Assembly: GCA_964035575.1 (NCBI GenBank)
Contig: OZ037843.1
Span: forward strand, 992,001 to 1,056,000
Direction: 5' to 3'
Source of the DNA: Rhynchopus sp. YZ270_cl-10
Lineage: Eukaryota; Euglenozoa; Diplonemea; Diplonemida; Diplonemidae
DNA: 64,000 nucleotides
The notes under the pieces are model-generated. The model saw only the letters and a program-made list of their open reading frames with translations. It was not told the DNA's origin and did not search any database. Of this stretch, positions 1 to 11,151 are shown piece by piece. Each line of letters begins with the position of its first letter. Position 1 is the first letter of the stretch. Both the position numbers and the translations under genes were made by a program.

Positions 1-1
1 C

Positions 2-3000
2 CCTGTTTCCTCGCAGCTTCCAGATCATCTTCGCCGTCGTATCATCAACCTCAGTGGTGGTGGTCCCTCAGACACCCACCCCATTGCGGACCATCTCAAG
101 AATTTGCAAGAAGCGGTCACCGCCGTCCACGACACTGCGACCCCTGATATGTTCCCAGAATGGCTCGTCCGTCGTCTCGAACGTCTTATTCAGGAGACCA
201 ACGGAGAGCGTTCGGACGTTCTTCTCAAGACGTTGGAACGTTTGGAGACGAAGGTGCAGCGTTTGGAAGGGAGTGGGGGGAGGGTGGACAATTTGCTGGG
301 CGCGGTGCAGTCGTTGCACACAGACCCAGCGTCGCTTCCGGTTGAAGCGCAAAGGAAGGTCAACGCAATTCTCTCTGCAGACGTCGCAGCAGCGCAGCGT
401 CTCCTCCGTGAAACCGAAGCCTCCCGCGCTGCGTCTCTAAGCGCCTCTCCTGGCGAGGCTGGCGCAGCCGCTCTTGCAGCTCTCCTCCGCGTCATCTCGC
501 AACGATTCAACAGCGAAGAAGGCAGCGCAGTACAGCTGGCAGAAGCATCCACAACTGCCTCAGGCCTATGCAACGCAACCGGAGTGGTAGGTCTCGCGAT
601 GAACGCTGTTGCCTCATTAACTCACGACGCACTGTCGAGCATGAGAACCGCAGCAGGTGTACCGTACGCTTTAACGATGATTTCTTCTGCGTTGAAGGCA
701 GCAGAGGGGTGTGCTTCTTCTGCAGCAACTGCAAGGTCGGTTGCAGCGGCGTTAGCGATGGGCGCGCATACCGGACAGCTTTCGACGCAGGATCTCGCAG
801 CGTTTGCTAACCGACTTTATAAAGAAGCAAAAACGCTGCCACCAGAGTGCACCGCGCAAATCATGCAGCTCACAAAAGACCTTCGTCAAGCTTCCGCCGA
901 GGATATGTGCTCCGCTGTTCTAAAAAAAATGAGCTCCGATGCTGCCGCAATCGCAGGGCACAGTGAAGGTAGCGCTCGGGTCATTGCGGTGCCCGCTGTC
1001 ATGCCCGAACTAGAAATGGCCTCTGAGCTGCGAAGACGGGGAATAGACCTGCGAGCAGCAGGCGCACCCCCAGCGGGAACTGCCGCAATCGATTTGGTCG
1101 TAAGCATGTTGGAAACGGGAGATGCATCTGTAATGTGGAACGCAGTGCAGCACACTGAGGACGCACCACAGCTCCATCCACCACCACAACACACTCCCCC
1201 CACACTTCAACCCAAAGAAGAGGCTACCACGCTCTCTGGGGTTGGCTCCGCTACGACCTGGTCGAACCCCAACCCCACCCCCACCCCCACCCCTGCAGAG
1301 AGAGAGCGTGAAAGAGCCTTACCCACCTCCCCGGGTGATGCGGTCGCTGCCAAGCTTAGTGCAGGAATTCTTGCAACGTTGCGGGGGAGGATGGTTGAAG
1401 GTGAGGTAGCTTCTGTTCTACAACGTGGAGTGGTTCTTGCGGACGGCGCGCTTCGTGGCTTGGTGGAGGTGGTGCAGCGGTGCTGCGATGTGAGTCATGG
1501 TGTTCCATTTGAGGCCCGACAAATTCTCTCCTCCGCCGCGTCCGACGCGGAAGGTACGGTCTCCGCAGCAGCGCGGATTGCACTGCGTGACCCCCTCCTC
1601 CACGACACCACGAGGCATACTTTAGAAACAGCGCTTCGAAATGGCGCGAATCTGGACGTCTTATTAGACAGCGCGCTGACCACGCTGTCTCCAAACACTG
1701 CCAGGCAGGTCAGAGAGATTCTCACGGCGCATCGGATGCCTTTACCAGACGGAACTTCAGTGTTGCCTTCATTTGTTCATATTAGTGTCCCGCATGCGGC
1801 AAGATGTGCGTTAAGTTTGACGCAACATACTACACTTTCTACTGCAGTTTCTATGGCGGAGGATCGGCCTGCGATTCTTGAACGTTGTATAAATGAGGCA
1901 CTGCAGCTGCAGATTCCGGACCACGCAAGAATTCATTTGATGCAGGTGTTGAATCCATCTGGGGATTTATACGAAGACAGCCTCTCCACCTTCCACCCAG
2001 GGAGCGCATCGGACCTCGCGGTGCCTACCCTCCGTGAAGGGATTATGTCAGTCCTCTCTCAGACAAAGGATGGGGAGTTGGAGGACACTGTGCGATCCCG
2101 TTTGGAGGCTTCTGTTGGGGTGCGGAGGGTGGAGGGGCGTGCAGCAAACCCAAGCGGGACCGGGCGGACCCAGGTTGTTGTGCTCGAACCGCCTGGGGAA
2201 GGGGAGTGGATTGACTGCACCGTCGAAGCGCCTCTAGCGAAGGGCGGCTACCGGGTGCGTGTAGCCTCCTTGGGGGCACACCCTGCGGCAAGGTTTGCTG
2301 GCAAACAGCTGGCAGTGTCTGAAGAGCACATGAGAGTGGTGTTTGATGCATTGCCAAAACCGCGTTTAGGTGCGAAGGTCCAACGCAATCCAGGAACCTG
2401 GAAATGGGGTGACCAAGACGGCGGCGCAGGCAGCATCGGGACCATCATCGAGGTCAACGAAGAACGCCATGTCGCAGTCTCCTGGGGGTCAACCGGGCGG
2501 CGGTCACGCTACCGCTGGGGGCACGACAACGCTTACGACGTGACTGTCCTCGACTCCGACCACCCCATCGAACCTGGCACCCGAGTCTGTCTCTCCGGCG
2601 GCACCAAGCAAGGTACCGTCCAAACCACCGAACCTGGCTTCATTTCCGTCCGCTGGGATGCAGGCAGCACAGAACGCTTCCGCTGGGGGTCAGAAGGGGC
2701 GCACGACGTCTGCATATTAGACGGGCCTCCTCACACCGATGACGCATTGGCAACTGTTCTGCGGAATATTCTGAACGCAGGATCTGGCATAGGGGAAACA
2801 ACCAGGCAACGGTTGGAGTCGTTGTTGACACCGAAGGTGGTGCAGCACGCTGCTTCGACGGACGTCACCTCATTGCCATCTCGGGCGAGCAAGCAGCAGC
2901 AGTCAACCTCAGCCGCTTCGGCCCCTTCAGACGGCGTTCTCCGGCAGATGACAGAGCTTGTTGCGGACAACGAATACATGCCTCACATTGCACCTCCGAT

Positions 3001-6000
3001 GCCAAGCACTCAGAAGGAGATGGGGATGTCCGAAGCATCTGATTGGGTTGCAGAAGCTGCAGGCCTGTTAAGGGACATTGCCTGTGGAGTAGTAGTTGCC
3101 CGAGGCCACCAATGGGTTCTTTTAACTCCAGAGTTGACGCAGAAGTTGAAGGCAATTGTCGCGCGCCCACCACCGACAAACGAGCTGTCACCCGACCCCT
3201 CATTATCACAGTTCTTTGCGCACAGCGACAACAGCGGTGTGTTTGGCGCACTAAAGGAGGTTCTCGACTCCCGGGATTCACACTTAACACAACAAATTCG
3301 TGGCTTGCTGAGAAGGGGGAGCACTGATGGGGTGGACCGTAATGTCAATACGGGTGGGGTGCTGACTCTAAGTGAGACGGCAGGTGTGCAGGCAGTGCCC
3401 GAGACACGCTCAGTAGGCGTAGTGGTAGACCTGACGGAGCCGCTGCTGCGCAAGCTTGACACAGAGAGGGCGAAGGTGAAGGAGCTGCAGGCTGAGCTGG
3501 CGGTGGTGTCGGGAGGCAGTGGGGGTGGTGGTGGTGGTGTTGCCAGAGGCCGCAGCGTCTCGGCAGGACGCAGTGCGGTACGTGCTGTGTCCCCTGCACA
3601 CAGTGCAGAGTCGGTGACGCTCCCAGACCACATGAAAGCGGACCCAGAGGTATATCATGGTCTTTTGTTCTTTGGTAAGAAGAGAGAGAAAAAGTGACTG
3701 AGGTGCAGCCTTTTTCGTTTACTGTGAGTTTTTCCCGCATTTTATGTTTTGAACTTTTTACAGGTCACGAAGGCTCTGAAGGAACTGACCCTTATGACTC
3801 CGGCTGCAGACGACAGAAAGCGTGAACGGACAGTTGTATGTCCCCCTCTCTGCCCACCTCTTCGCTCTTGGTGCAGCACAGCAGCAACCTGTAGTACTCC
3901 TGGGGACGCGGCTGTTTTGGCACCCCCCTTTTTGTTTTTGGTGAGGCGCGAGAAGCACCATTTGTGTCTCAAGTTTTACTGTTCCTTACTTTCTTGGTGG
4001 CCAAGCAGAGGCAAGAGGGTCTTAGGTCTTATTAGACATCATCCCTGACAACAGACTTGTGGAAGCCTGCGCAAATGTAGCTCCGCAATAACGAATATGA
4101 TAAGGTGACTAAGCACAGAGAGGCTTCGGGTCATCTTATAAACTTTTCTTAAATTTTCTTTGTTTACTTCCCAACCCCTTCTCCCTCAGAACGATGCGTG
4201 GATCGACCAGGTAGTGGAGGAGACCCTTGCTGACCCACACATGAGCGGCATGCTCCCGCAGAACTTCGGCCGTGACACCACAGGAGGGCTGCGCTTTGGC
4301 ACCCGCCGCATCGATCTTGTGGCCATCAACGAGTTTGCCGCAGTGCGCATCGGTGGTGGGTACATGCTCTTCAGCGACTTCGTCAAACGGTATACACATC
4401 CCCCCCCTTTTTTCCATCTTTCCCCACAAAAATACGGCGAAATACCCCCTCTTCCACTTTTCTCCATGCCCTCCCCTACCTGCGGGCACAGCCGCAATAG
4501 CTGTGTCTCTGAACGTCAGTTCCCCTTTCCCCTTGGGGTGTTCCTTTCTCCCCCCTTCTTCCTTTCCCTCCAGTAGGGTCGTAGGAGGAATGTTAAGCCC
4601 CTTACCGCCCTTTGAGTGCGACGTCGCGGCAGCGTCCAATGTGCGTGACTCCGATGTGAAGGAAAGCGGTGATGGTGAAATTTTCCGCTTCAACATGCCG
4701 TTCGTGTTCACAAAGCAGGTACAACTTTCGAAACTGCTCGTTGGCGGCTGCTATCGTTCACACCCTGGGCGTGCGCCCACACCGCTCACAATCGCTGCTG
4801 CGCTCACACAGCAGATTCTTCGGGTGCGGTGCCGCCATCGTTGTGGCAGACAGCGTTCGTATACTTCGCCCTGGCCGCTCCTGTGCGGAACGGGGTGACC
4901 ATCGACAGACGCACCTCCGCGCTGTGCAACACAGCTCGCTCATCCCCAAAAGGGTACTCCACGCCAACCCCAGCACACCTCAGGAGCATCACACACAACA
5001 CGGTTTGTGGGTCGTGGTGTTGCCCCTTTTTTGCGTTCATCCTTAGGTGTGGTGTTGCGGCAGAGTTCCGCCTTCAGTGCATTGCACTCTTTGCGTGTGG
5101 CGTGTGCACGCAGAAGAAGTAGTGTGCGTCCCGGTGCTCCGCCACGTCCACCAGAATGGGACGTCGTTGACGTCCTTCTTCGTTGATGTGCTCTTTGGAG
5201 GAGCTAAACAGGTCTGCAAAAGATCCGCCTTGATTTGCGGATTCTCCGGTAACTCAAAAGGGCGTTGCTGCGTTGGCCCAAAGCTTCGTCCTCTTTCCGC
5301 AGCTTCCTCAGCGTCCTCCTCAGCGTCCTTCTCCCTCTTCCTTTTGACTGCACGTACTCACGGTGTTGCAGCCGGGTGAGTGTGTGCACACAGCCTACGC
5401 AGCAGGCTGCGAGTGCCGGCTGACGCCTCTGCCTCCATCATTCGTCATCTTGTCGCGCAAAACAGAGTTCTCCTCAGTCAGGGTCGCGACCTTCTCTATC
5501 GGCCATGTGTTCTGTGGCGCTATGCATAGTTTACCCCCCGCCTTCCCAAGAGCCCCCATACTACCCAAAGCTAAAGCGGGAATCTCAGTTATTATTTTGC
5601 AATCACTTTGAATTATTTGCATTCGAGTATTATTTGCAACCATCGGCTATCATTTACATCGTATTCGCAAATCACTTTAACCCCCGCTTTACCCAACTCT
5701 CCCAACCCCATCACTCTCTCTCTCTCTCAGCTTCGCGGACACCGAAAAACGCAAACTGGTCATCAATAAGACCCACGACCCTGCCTCTGAACCTGTTGCC
5801 CTTCTTCGCAGTGGCCGCGATATGTTGTTCGTTGACCCGACTGCTCCCGACGCACAGGCGGAGACAGACTCACGCTTCTTGGGACACCGCCCTGTACGCG
5901 CTACGTCCCCTGCACACCGCACACGCCCTGCACAGGAGGAGACCACATTGCATCATGAGCGCCCCGAATGGACCGGCTCCAGCGCACGTCGCAAGCGTGT

Positions 6001-7079
6001 CCTCACCTCTGCACCACTGCCCGAACGCATCGAACGCTCTCGCTCCGGTTCACGTGCAGAGACCCCCATACGCACGCCACGCAGCCCCTCCTGGGAGCGT
6101 GCCATGCACCACCACATCGATGCCCTCTCGACTCTCCCATCCGCCGATGCTCCAGTACAATGGGCCGGGAAGGCGGCACCGGTGCCGACATACCTGCAAG
6201 AAGAGGAGGAGGACGAGATGCAGGTGGAAGGGCGGGGGGCGAGCTCGCATGGCAGGTCGCTGGAGGCGTTGGAGGCGAAGCTGCACAGTGCTTTGTATGA
6301 GGGCGGCGGCGGCGGTGGTGGTGGTGGTGGTGGTGGTGGTGATGTGCATGCCCGCAGAAGCCCTTCTCCCCAGTCTCGCTATCTGCGTGACCCGCAGTTG
6401 CGTGGGGTGGAGGGAGGTGGTGGAGGCGGAGGAGGTGGTGCGCAAGGTCCGCAAGGTGATGCACCGCTGTCGTCAGCATACCTAGGGCCGATTTCGCGTG
6501 CGACAGACTCTGCAGGAAGGAGAGGGTACAGGCTCGCGTCGCATCCGGTATGGAAATCCTCCCCTGTCTGTACACCGCTTAGTAGGTGTCCTTACGCTTT
6601 TTTTAAAACCTCACCCCCTTTGCCTTTGCACATTATCCGGTATGGAAGGAGATAGAAACGAAGAAATGAATAAAAAAGCACTATTTATTCCCTTGGTACA
6701 GTGAGGAGAAAATGGTACACGGTACACCTTCTGACGAGAGATGTAGGGAGGGCCCAGAGAAAACGTTACCACCAATGGCCAATGGTGTGGTTGAATAGGG
6801 GGCGGAAAAAGTGCGGGAAAAGTGTGAATCAGCCCTAGAAAAATTTTCCCCAGTGCGCAAACAAGTGCAGAAAAAGTGCGAATCATCCCCCCCCTTCAGC
6901 CACACCAACCAACTAACCATTTTCTTGCTTTCCACACACAGGTATCAGACGACGCACGCAGCAGTGTTGTTGAATACGATACATACATGCAGCCACATAG
7001 CAGCTCTAGAACAGGTTCGCCGCGCTTCAGACCAGGACAACGAAACGGTAGTCGCCCGCCTCCTCACCCTGGGATGTAA
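2..7079 (+). CDS. MIB/HERC2 and GAS2-related domain cytoskeletal linker protein, 5' partial, spliced
   Basis: The gene enters from the left edge. The frame is open from base 2, and TTTCCTCGCAG at 5-15 could be the end of an upstream intron. The first exon runs to 3649 and encodes a long Ala/Leu-rich helical region, then two MIB/HERC2 repeats at nt ~2360-2730 (VQRNPGTWKWGDQDGG and GTRVCLSGGTKQGTV mark them), then a coiled-coil-like Leu/Glu segment. Supported splices join 3649/3764, 3835/4190 and 4389/4574, all keeping frame. Exon 4190-4389 encodes a GAS2-related (GAR) domain (LRFGTRRIDLVAINEF, AVRIGGGY), known in spectraplakins and GAS2 proteins to bind microtubules. The 5731-6547 and 6942-7079 exons encode a Gly/Ser/Arg/Pro-rich tail, comparable to the GSR tails after GAR domains. 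I infer a linker or scaffold on microtubules. Exons between 4719 and 5375 are not resolved, and a split into two genes there cannot be excluded. Confidence 0.7.
3650..3763 (+). other. intron
   Basis: GTATAT donor, TTTTTACAG acceptor. Both flanks are phase 0, so ...ADPE joins VTKALKEL without a frame change, whereas reading on meets a stop at 3695-3697. A later donor at 3675 (GTAAGA) gives an early stop and was discarded. Confidence 0.65.
3836..4189 (+). other. intron carrying a dispersed GTGACTAAGCAC cassette
   Basis: GTATGT donor and CTTCTCCCTCAG acceptor, phase 0 on both sides; it separates a 24-codon exon from the GAR-domain exon. Its 3' part, from 4104, is a copy of the dispersed cassette GTGACTAAGCAC...GGGTCATCTTATAAACTTTTCT, followed directly by the pyrimidine tract and AG. 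Confidence 0.65.
4390..4573 (+). other. intron
   Basis: GTATAC donor and TTTCCCTCCAG acceptor, phase 2. Joining gives ...DFVKR-RVVGGML, which keeps the frame open after the GAR domain. The interior is C/T-rich. Confidence 0.55.
5376..5730 (+). other. probable intron
   Basis: A strong GTGAGT donor at 5376 and a (CT)n-CAG acceptor at 5728-5730. The donor phase (two bases) matches the acceptor phase of the FADTEKRKLV exon. The reading frame upstream of the donor is uncertain, so this is less sure than the other introns. Confidence 0.4.
6548..6941 (+). other. intron
   Basis: GTATGG donor and TTTCCACACACAG acceptor, phase 0. It joins ...RLASHP to VSDDARSS, and the final exon ends at a TAA at 7077-7079 after an Arg/Pro/Gly-rich stretch that matches the composition of the preceding exon. 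Confidence 0.6.
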
Positions 7080-7137
7080 AAAAATCATCTCATCACACAT
7101 TGCAACCAAGCTTACAAAAAAAAAGACGAAAGGTGCA

Positions 7138-7300
7138 GTGGAGCGCATCCTCTCGGGTGTCCACACTCACTACAACAGCCTGCACACTGAGTACAGATCC
7201 TGCACCTAGCGGTGTCGATACAACAACAAAAAAGAGTATAGTGGAGTTCATCCTTGGGTGTCTACACTAATACAACCAAGTTTTCAAAAAGAAGAAAAAA
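7138..7300 (+). repeat. SINE-like short A-tailed repeats (family S1)
   Basis: Two adjacent related units. The second begins near 7245 with GTGGAGTTCATCC, continues GGGTGTCTACACTAATAC and ends AACCAAGTTTTCAAAAA. Close relatives lie at 18956-19012 and 22549-22605, with diverged ones at 21662-21720 and 22608-22700. All end in CAAAA runs, which suggests RNA-mediated spread; no RNA polymerase III boxes were clear. Confidence 0.55.
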
Positions 7301-7785
7301 ACGTCAGACCAGAGTTCTCCGAATTTTGTTTGATCTCTGCCACACTCTCCTAAGGGGTGAGGTGCGCTGTCTGTACATCATATCCCCTTACGGATGACAT
7401 TGGAGGATAAATGCCCGCCTTTTAGGGTGGTTTTTCCGAAACAACAAAAAAGAAAAAAGTACAATTCTCATACCCCTCAGGACAGTGTCCTAAAAAATAT
7501 AAAAAGTGTTGAGTTTCCCCCCCCCCACCCCAACAATGTTGATTTCCACTGTAGAGTTTCCAGTTCTCCCCTTTCCCCTCCCCTCAGTTGTCAAAATGTT
7601 TTTGGAAATCCGTTTTCCGGGTTTTTTTTAGGTGACTAAATGTACGGTTATTTGTTGCGCTCTTGGTTATTAACGATAACCCGCGGGGGGGAACGCTGTA
7701 CCTGCGTCTGCAGATGAACGGTGAGGTGTATACTTTCACGATCTCATTGGTTTCATTTTGTCGACTCTCCTCATCCTTTTTTAAG

Positions 7786-7875
7786 GTGGCTAAGCACGAG
7801 AGGCTTAGGGTCATCTTATATAAACTGTTCTCATTTTTTTTGTCCCTCCCCCTTTTTTTGTTTTTTTTTTTCCAG
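7786..7875 (+). repeat. dispersed GTGACTAAGCAC cassette followed by pyrimidine tract and AG
   Basis: Reads GTGGCTAAGCACGAGAGGC, then TTAGGGTCATCTTATATAAACTG, then a long T/C tract ending TTCCAG. The same order occurs inside the intron at 3836-4189 and at 21992-22120, so this may be an intron end or an intron-like mobile cassette rather than chance. Confidence 0.5.
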
Positions 7876-8894
7876 TGCCTGCATCTGTCGGTGGAGTCGA
7901 TGGTGAAGGCGTTTGCTCTTGTTATATTTTTTTCTGCACAAAAAAAAAAAGAAAAATTCCAAATAGACTAAAACACTTTATTTTGACCTGGGAAGTCAAA
8001 ATTATCTTTCAAGTTTTAAATTGGAGGTAGGTGTGTGAAAAGAAGAAAAAGGAAAAAAAAACCCCCCTACCCTTTCCCCAGCTCCCCCTGGCCAATAGAT
8101 CCGGCTACAGTTCGTAACGATCGAGAGGAAAACGATTGCAAAAAATGATAGCTTTTAAGAAAAAAAAAGGTGACTGGTGTAAACATGTGTGCACACGAAA
8201 GGCACATTCGTGTTGCAAGGCTGCTTTCTTTTTTTTTGGTTTGTAAATGGGTGGATTTTTTTTTTTTTTTTTTGATTTTGATTTTGAAACAAAAGTTGAA
8301 GCAAAAAAAGAAGGAGAACAACGTACTGGGGGTGGGGGGTTTTTTTATTGTATGCTCGGTACCTGCGTCTGCCGGTGTACCGGTGAGTCGTTTGCACTTT
8401 TATCTTCTCTTTTATGAAAAGGATTTTTTATTATATAGTGTGCACATGACCCGTAGAACAGACAGCTTTTTTATTATTTCTTGTTTTATGTTATGCTTGA
8501 GGTCTTTGCACTACGATTCTACAGTTTGCATTTTCTATTTTTTTTTTTTTTGTACTGTGGGCGGCTTCAAAACAGTGAAATCCCGCTCCGTCTAGAATTT
8601 AAAAAAAAAGGATTTTTTTTTTCCTGTCACCTCATGAAATGAAGGAGGAAATAGAAACAACGCATTTTGAACACACTTTTGCGGTTCTAGGGACGAACTA
8701 CGCTGCAGAGCCACTCCTCGTCGAGGTGTGTGCGTTTCACCACAACCTCTCCCATGGGTTTTATCGTGTGATCAGTGTTAAGTTTCTATTTCTCTCCTCT
8801 CTTTTTTTTTTGCAAATCTTCTCTCTGGCCTTTCTCAAAAAAACCGCGCCTCTCTTTACTCTCCCCATCACACCTTCCCACAGACCTTTCCATC

Positions 8895-10106
8895 ATGGGG
8901 GAAGATGACACCACCTCCACCCCCACCCCCTCCTTCGACCACCTCCCACTCTGCACCGAGCTTCTACGAGGCATTTACCGCTACGGCATGGAGCAGCCCT
9001 CCATGGTACAGTATCGGGGTCTTTCTGCCATGCTTTTGGGAGCCGATGTCTTTGTGCTGGCAAGGAGTGGTACCGGGAAGACAACTGCGATGGCGATAGC
9101 GCTGCTGCAACGCGCCAGCCCATATGACTGTGCACCCCACGAAACGGAGAAGATGGGGTCTACACCGTGCGTAGAAAACCCTGCTTCTCCTCCTCTCCGT
9201 GGTCTGGTCCTGACCACTACACGAGAGCTTGCGTGCGGGACAGCGAGTTTGATTCAGGGGATTGGAGAACCTCTGTTTTCTGGAAAAAAATTTTGCGTAG
9301 AGGTGCATGGAGGTGTCACTGCGCAACGAAGAAAGGATTCGTCTTCCGCAAGCATCGCAGTCGCCACCATGGGTGGAAGCCGTGCAATGGATATCAGCGG
9401 AGTAACCCTCTTCTGCATTGATGAGGTGGACGAAATGCTGCACCGCGGCGCACACCACATAATCCAACAAACCTTCTCACGCCTCCCCCACACCCAAATC
9501 TGCCTGTTCTCTTCCTCCCTTCCCCTTGAGGTTCAGAGGTTGTCTCAATCATTGCAACCGTCCGCACTACGCATTATCGTTCGAGATGAAAACCGAGCAG
9601 AAGCACTTCACAACATCCGCCACTTTTTTGTAGGAATTCCCACAGCAACCCCTGAAGGAGACAAAGTGGAGGTGCTGTGCGATCTTCTTACCACATTGTC
9701 GGAGGTGCGTTCAGTTGTGTATTGTTGTAGTAGCCGTAAGGCGGGGTGGTTGGCGAAGCAATTAGAGACGGTGGGTGTTTCCGTGACAGTGTTGTACCCC
9801 GATCACACTGCGGTCGAGAGGGAGGCGGTGATGGGAGAATTTCGTGGTAGTGCTGCGGGGTGTCTCATTGCAGCGGACCCAGTGGCGTGTGGTGGAGCCC
9901 CGGTGGTCTTTCATTACGACGCACCGTACGGAGGTGCGGGGTATCTCGCCCGTGTGGGGGTGGGGAGGAGACGAAGTGGGTGTGGTGGTGTGCCCAAGCT
10001 CGCCATCACTCTCAGTGAAGATGCGGGTGTCTTGGATGAGCTGCGTGTGCACCACTCCATCCACGTAGAGGAGCTCCCCATGGATTTTGCGAGTTGCCTC
10101 GAGTGA
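8895..10106 (+). CDS. divergent eIF4A-like DEAD-box ATP-dependent RNA helicase
   Basis: A 403-residue protein from the ATG at 8895, chosen because it follows a CT-rich tract ending CCCACAG at 8877-8883. The start resembles eIF4A: ELLRGIYRYGMEQPSMVQ with the Q-motif Gln. Walker A ARSGTGKT is at ~56-63, motif Ia TTTREL at ~107-112, and motif II reads DEVD at 176-179 instead of DEAD. Motif III is SSS (~206-208) instead of SAT. The motif VI region is eroded, with ARVGVGRRRSG where HRIGRxGR is usual. The length matches eIF4A/FAL1. ATP binding looks kept, but the C-terminal RecA domain is weakened, so it may be a specialised or regulatory paralogue rather than the canonical translation factor. Confidence 0.8.
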   Translation: MGEDDTTSTPTPSFDHLPLCTELLRGIYRYGMEQPSMVQYRGLSAMLLGADVFVLARSGTGKTTAMAIALLQRASPYDCAPHETEKMGSTPCVENPASPPLRGLVLTTTRELACGTASLIQGIGEPLFSGKKFCVEVHGGVTAQRRKDSSSASIAVATMGGSRAMDISGVTLFCIDEVDEMLHRGAHHIIQQTFSRLPHTQICLFSSSLPLEVQRLSQSLQPSALRIIVRDENRAEALHNIRHFFVGIPTATPEGDKVEVLCDLLTTLSEVRSVVYCCSSRKAGWLAKQLETVGVSVTVLYPDHTAVEREAVMGEFRGSAAGCLIAADPVACGGAPVVFHYDAPYGGAGYLARVGVGRRRSGCGGVPKLAITLSEDAGVLDELRVHHSIHVEELPMDFASCLE

Positions 10107-11151
10107 AAGGGCTGGGAAGTGTACAGAGGAGAGTGTAGCAGGGGCCTAGGTCATCTTCACAGATAAAAGCATTTAGTTGACGAAGCGGTTACACTGTGCC
10201 AGAGGCGGGCTGTTGTGTTGCAAGTGAACTTTTTCTAGGTGACTAATCACGAGACTGATCACGTGACTGATGAATAAACCAAAGAATAATCTAATCAGAC
10301 TAATCACGAGAGGCTTAGGTTCATCTCTAAACTTTTCCTTTTCTTTTTTGCAACTGGCTGGAGAGTCCCTGGCCAACCATGGAGCGTGGAAGCGTGCAAT
10401 GCAACAAACGGTCGAGATCTGATGGAAGCGAAACGGATATATTTTTGATCAAGGTGACAGGTTCATCTTGCAAACTTTTTTTTTTTTGTAACTATCTCTC
10501 CCTCTTTCTAGCTTTTGTTACAACCGAGAAGAAGAAAAAACCACCTTTTCCTGTGTCACCTAACCCTTTCGTTGACCCAGCGACTTTCTTCTGTCTTTTC
10601 CTCTCTTTTCCTTTGACTCATATTCTCCATTTCGTATAGTGTTCTGTTTGATATACATGGACAGCACCCGTTACCGGGTTTCGGGAAATACTGGGAATTA
10701 CAGGGTTCTAAATTTTTCATGTCCGGGTCCAACCGGGAAATAATAGAACCCGGTAGTGAACCGGGTACTACCGGGTCAGGGGCGGGTGGTGAATAATTTG
10801 CCCAGCACCCACAGACCACAAGGAAAAAAGGGATTATTGGTGAGATGGAGAAAGCATCCGTTGCAATGTTTTGTATTTAACTTTCCCTAGGTCCGGTTTA
10901 AGGATTGTTATAGAACAAACAGTACACAGACATGCAGGAAGCCCTTCACGCTGCAGCAGCTCTTTCGCAAAAGAAAATAGCAACAAACCTGCCACGGGGA
11001 GTACAGCAAAAAAGGGGAGAGGGTATTGGGGGTTGACGCCTTTTAGTAGTGCAAACAGAGGCATATCAGGTCCGCTCTCCCAGTCGTTGTACGCACCACA
11101 CTCCCAACCACTCTCAGATACCACATACTAACCAAGACACTCTTACACAAA
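10107..11151. other. gene-free spacer with cassette and palindromic repeat
   Basis: 10236-10335 holds a long form of the GTGACTAAGCAC cassette, with GACTAATCACGAG repeated twice and then GAGGCTTAGGTTCATCT. 10666-10795 is a cluster of direct and inverted ACCGGGT/ACCCGGT units that looks like a short TIR element, with no convincing target duplication. No gene is supported. Confidence 0.5.

Larger units (their letters stand above)
7080..8894. other. gene-free spacer with short repeats
   Basis: AT-rich with long poly-T and poly-A runs. It holds SINE-like repeats (7138-7300), copies of the GTGACTAAGC cassette (7631, 7786) and three variants of a short motif like TACCTGCGTCTG (near 7700, 7875, 8360). 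The small open frame 8639-8725 has no recognisable content. No gene is supported. Confidence 0.6.

Noticed and set aside
5505-6485. 326-codon frame overlapping the tail exons
   Set aside because: Shifted frame over the 5731-6547 exon; the accepted frame joins smoothly to the last exon and stop.
8639-8725. Possible 29-codon first exon of the DEAD-box gene
   Set aside because: A GT donor exists at 8726, but splicing to the AG at 8883 is out of frame with the helicase.
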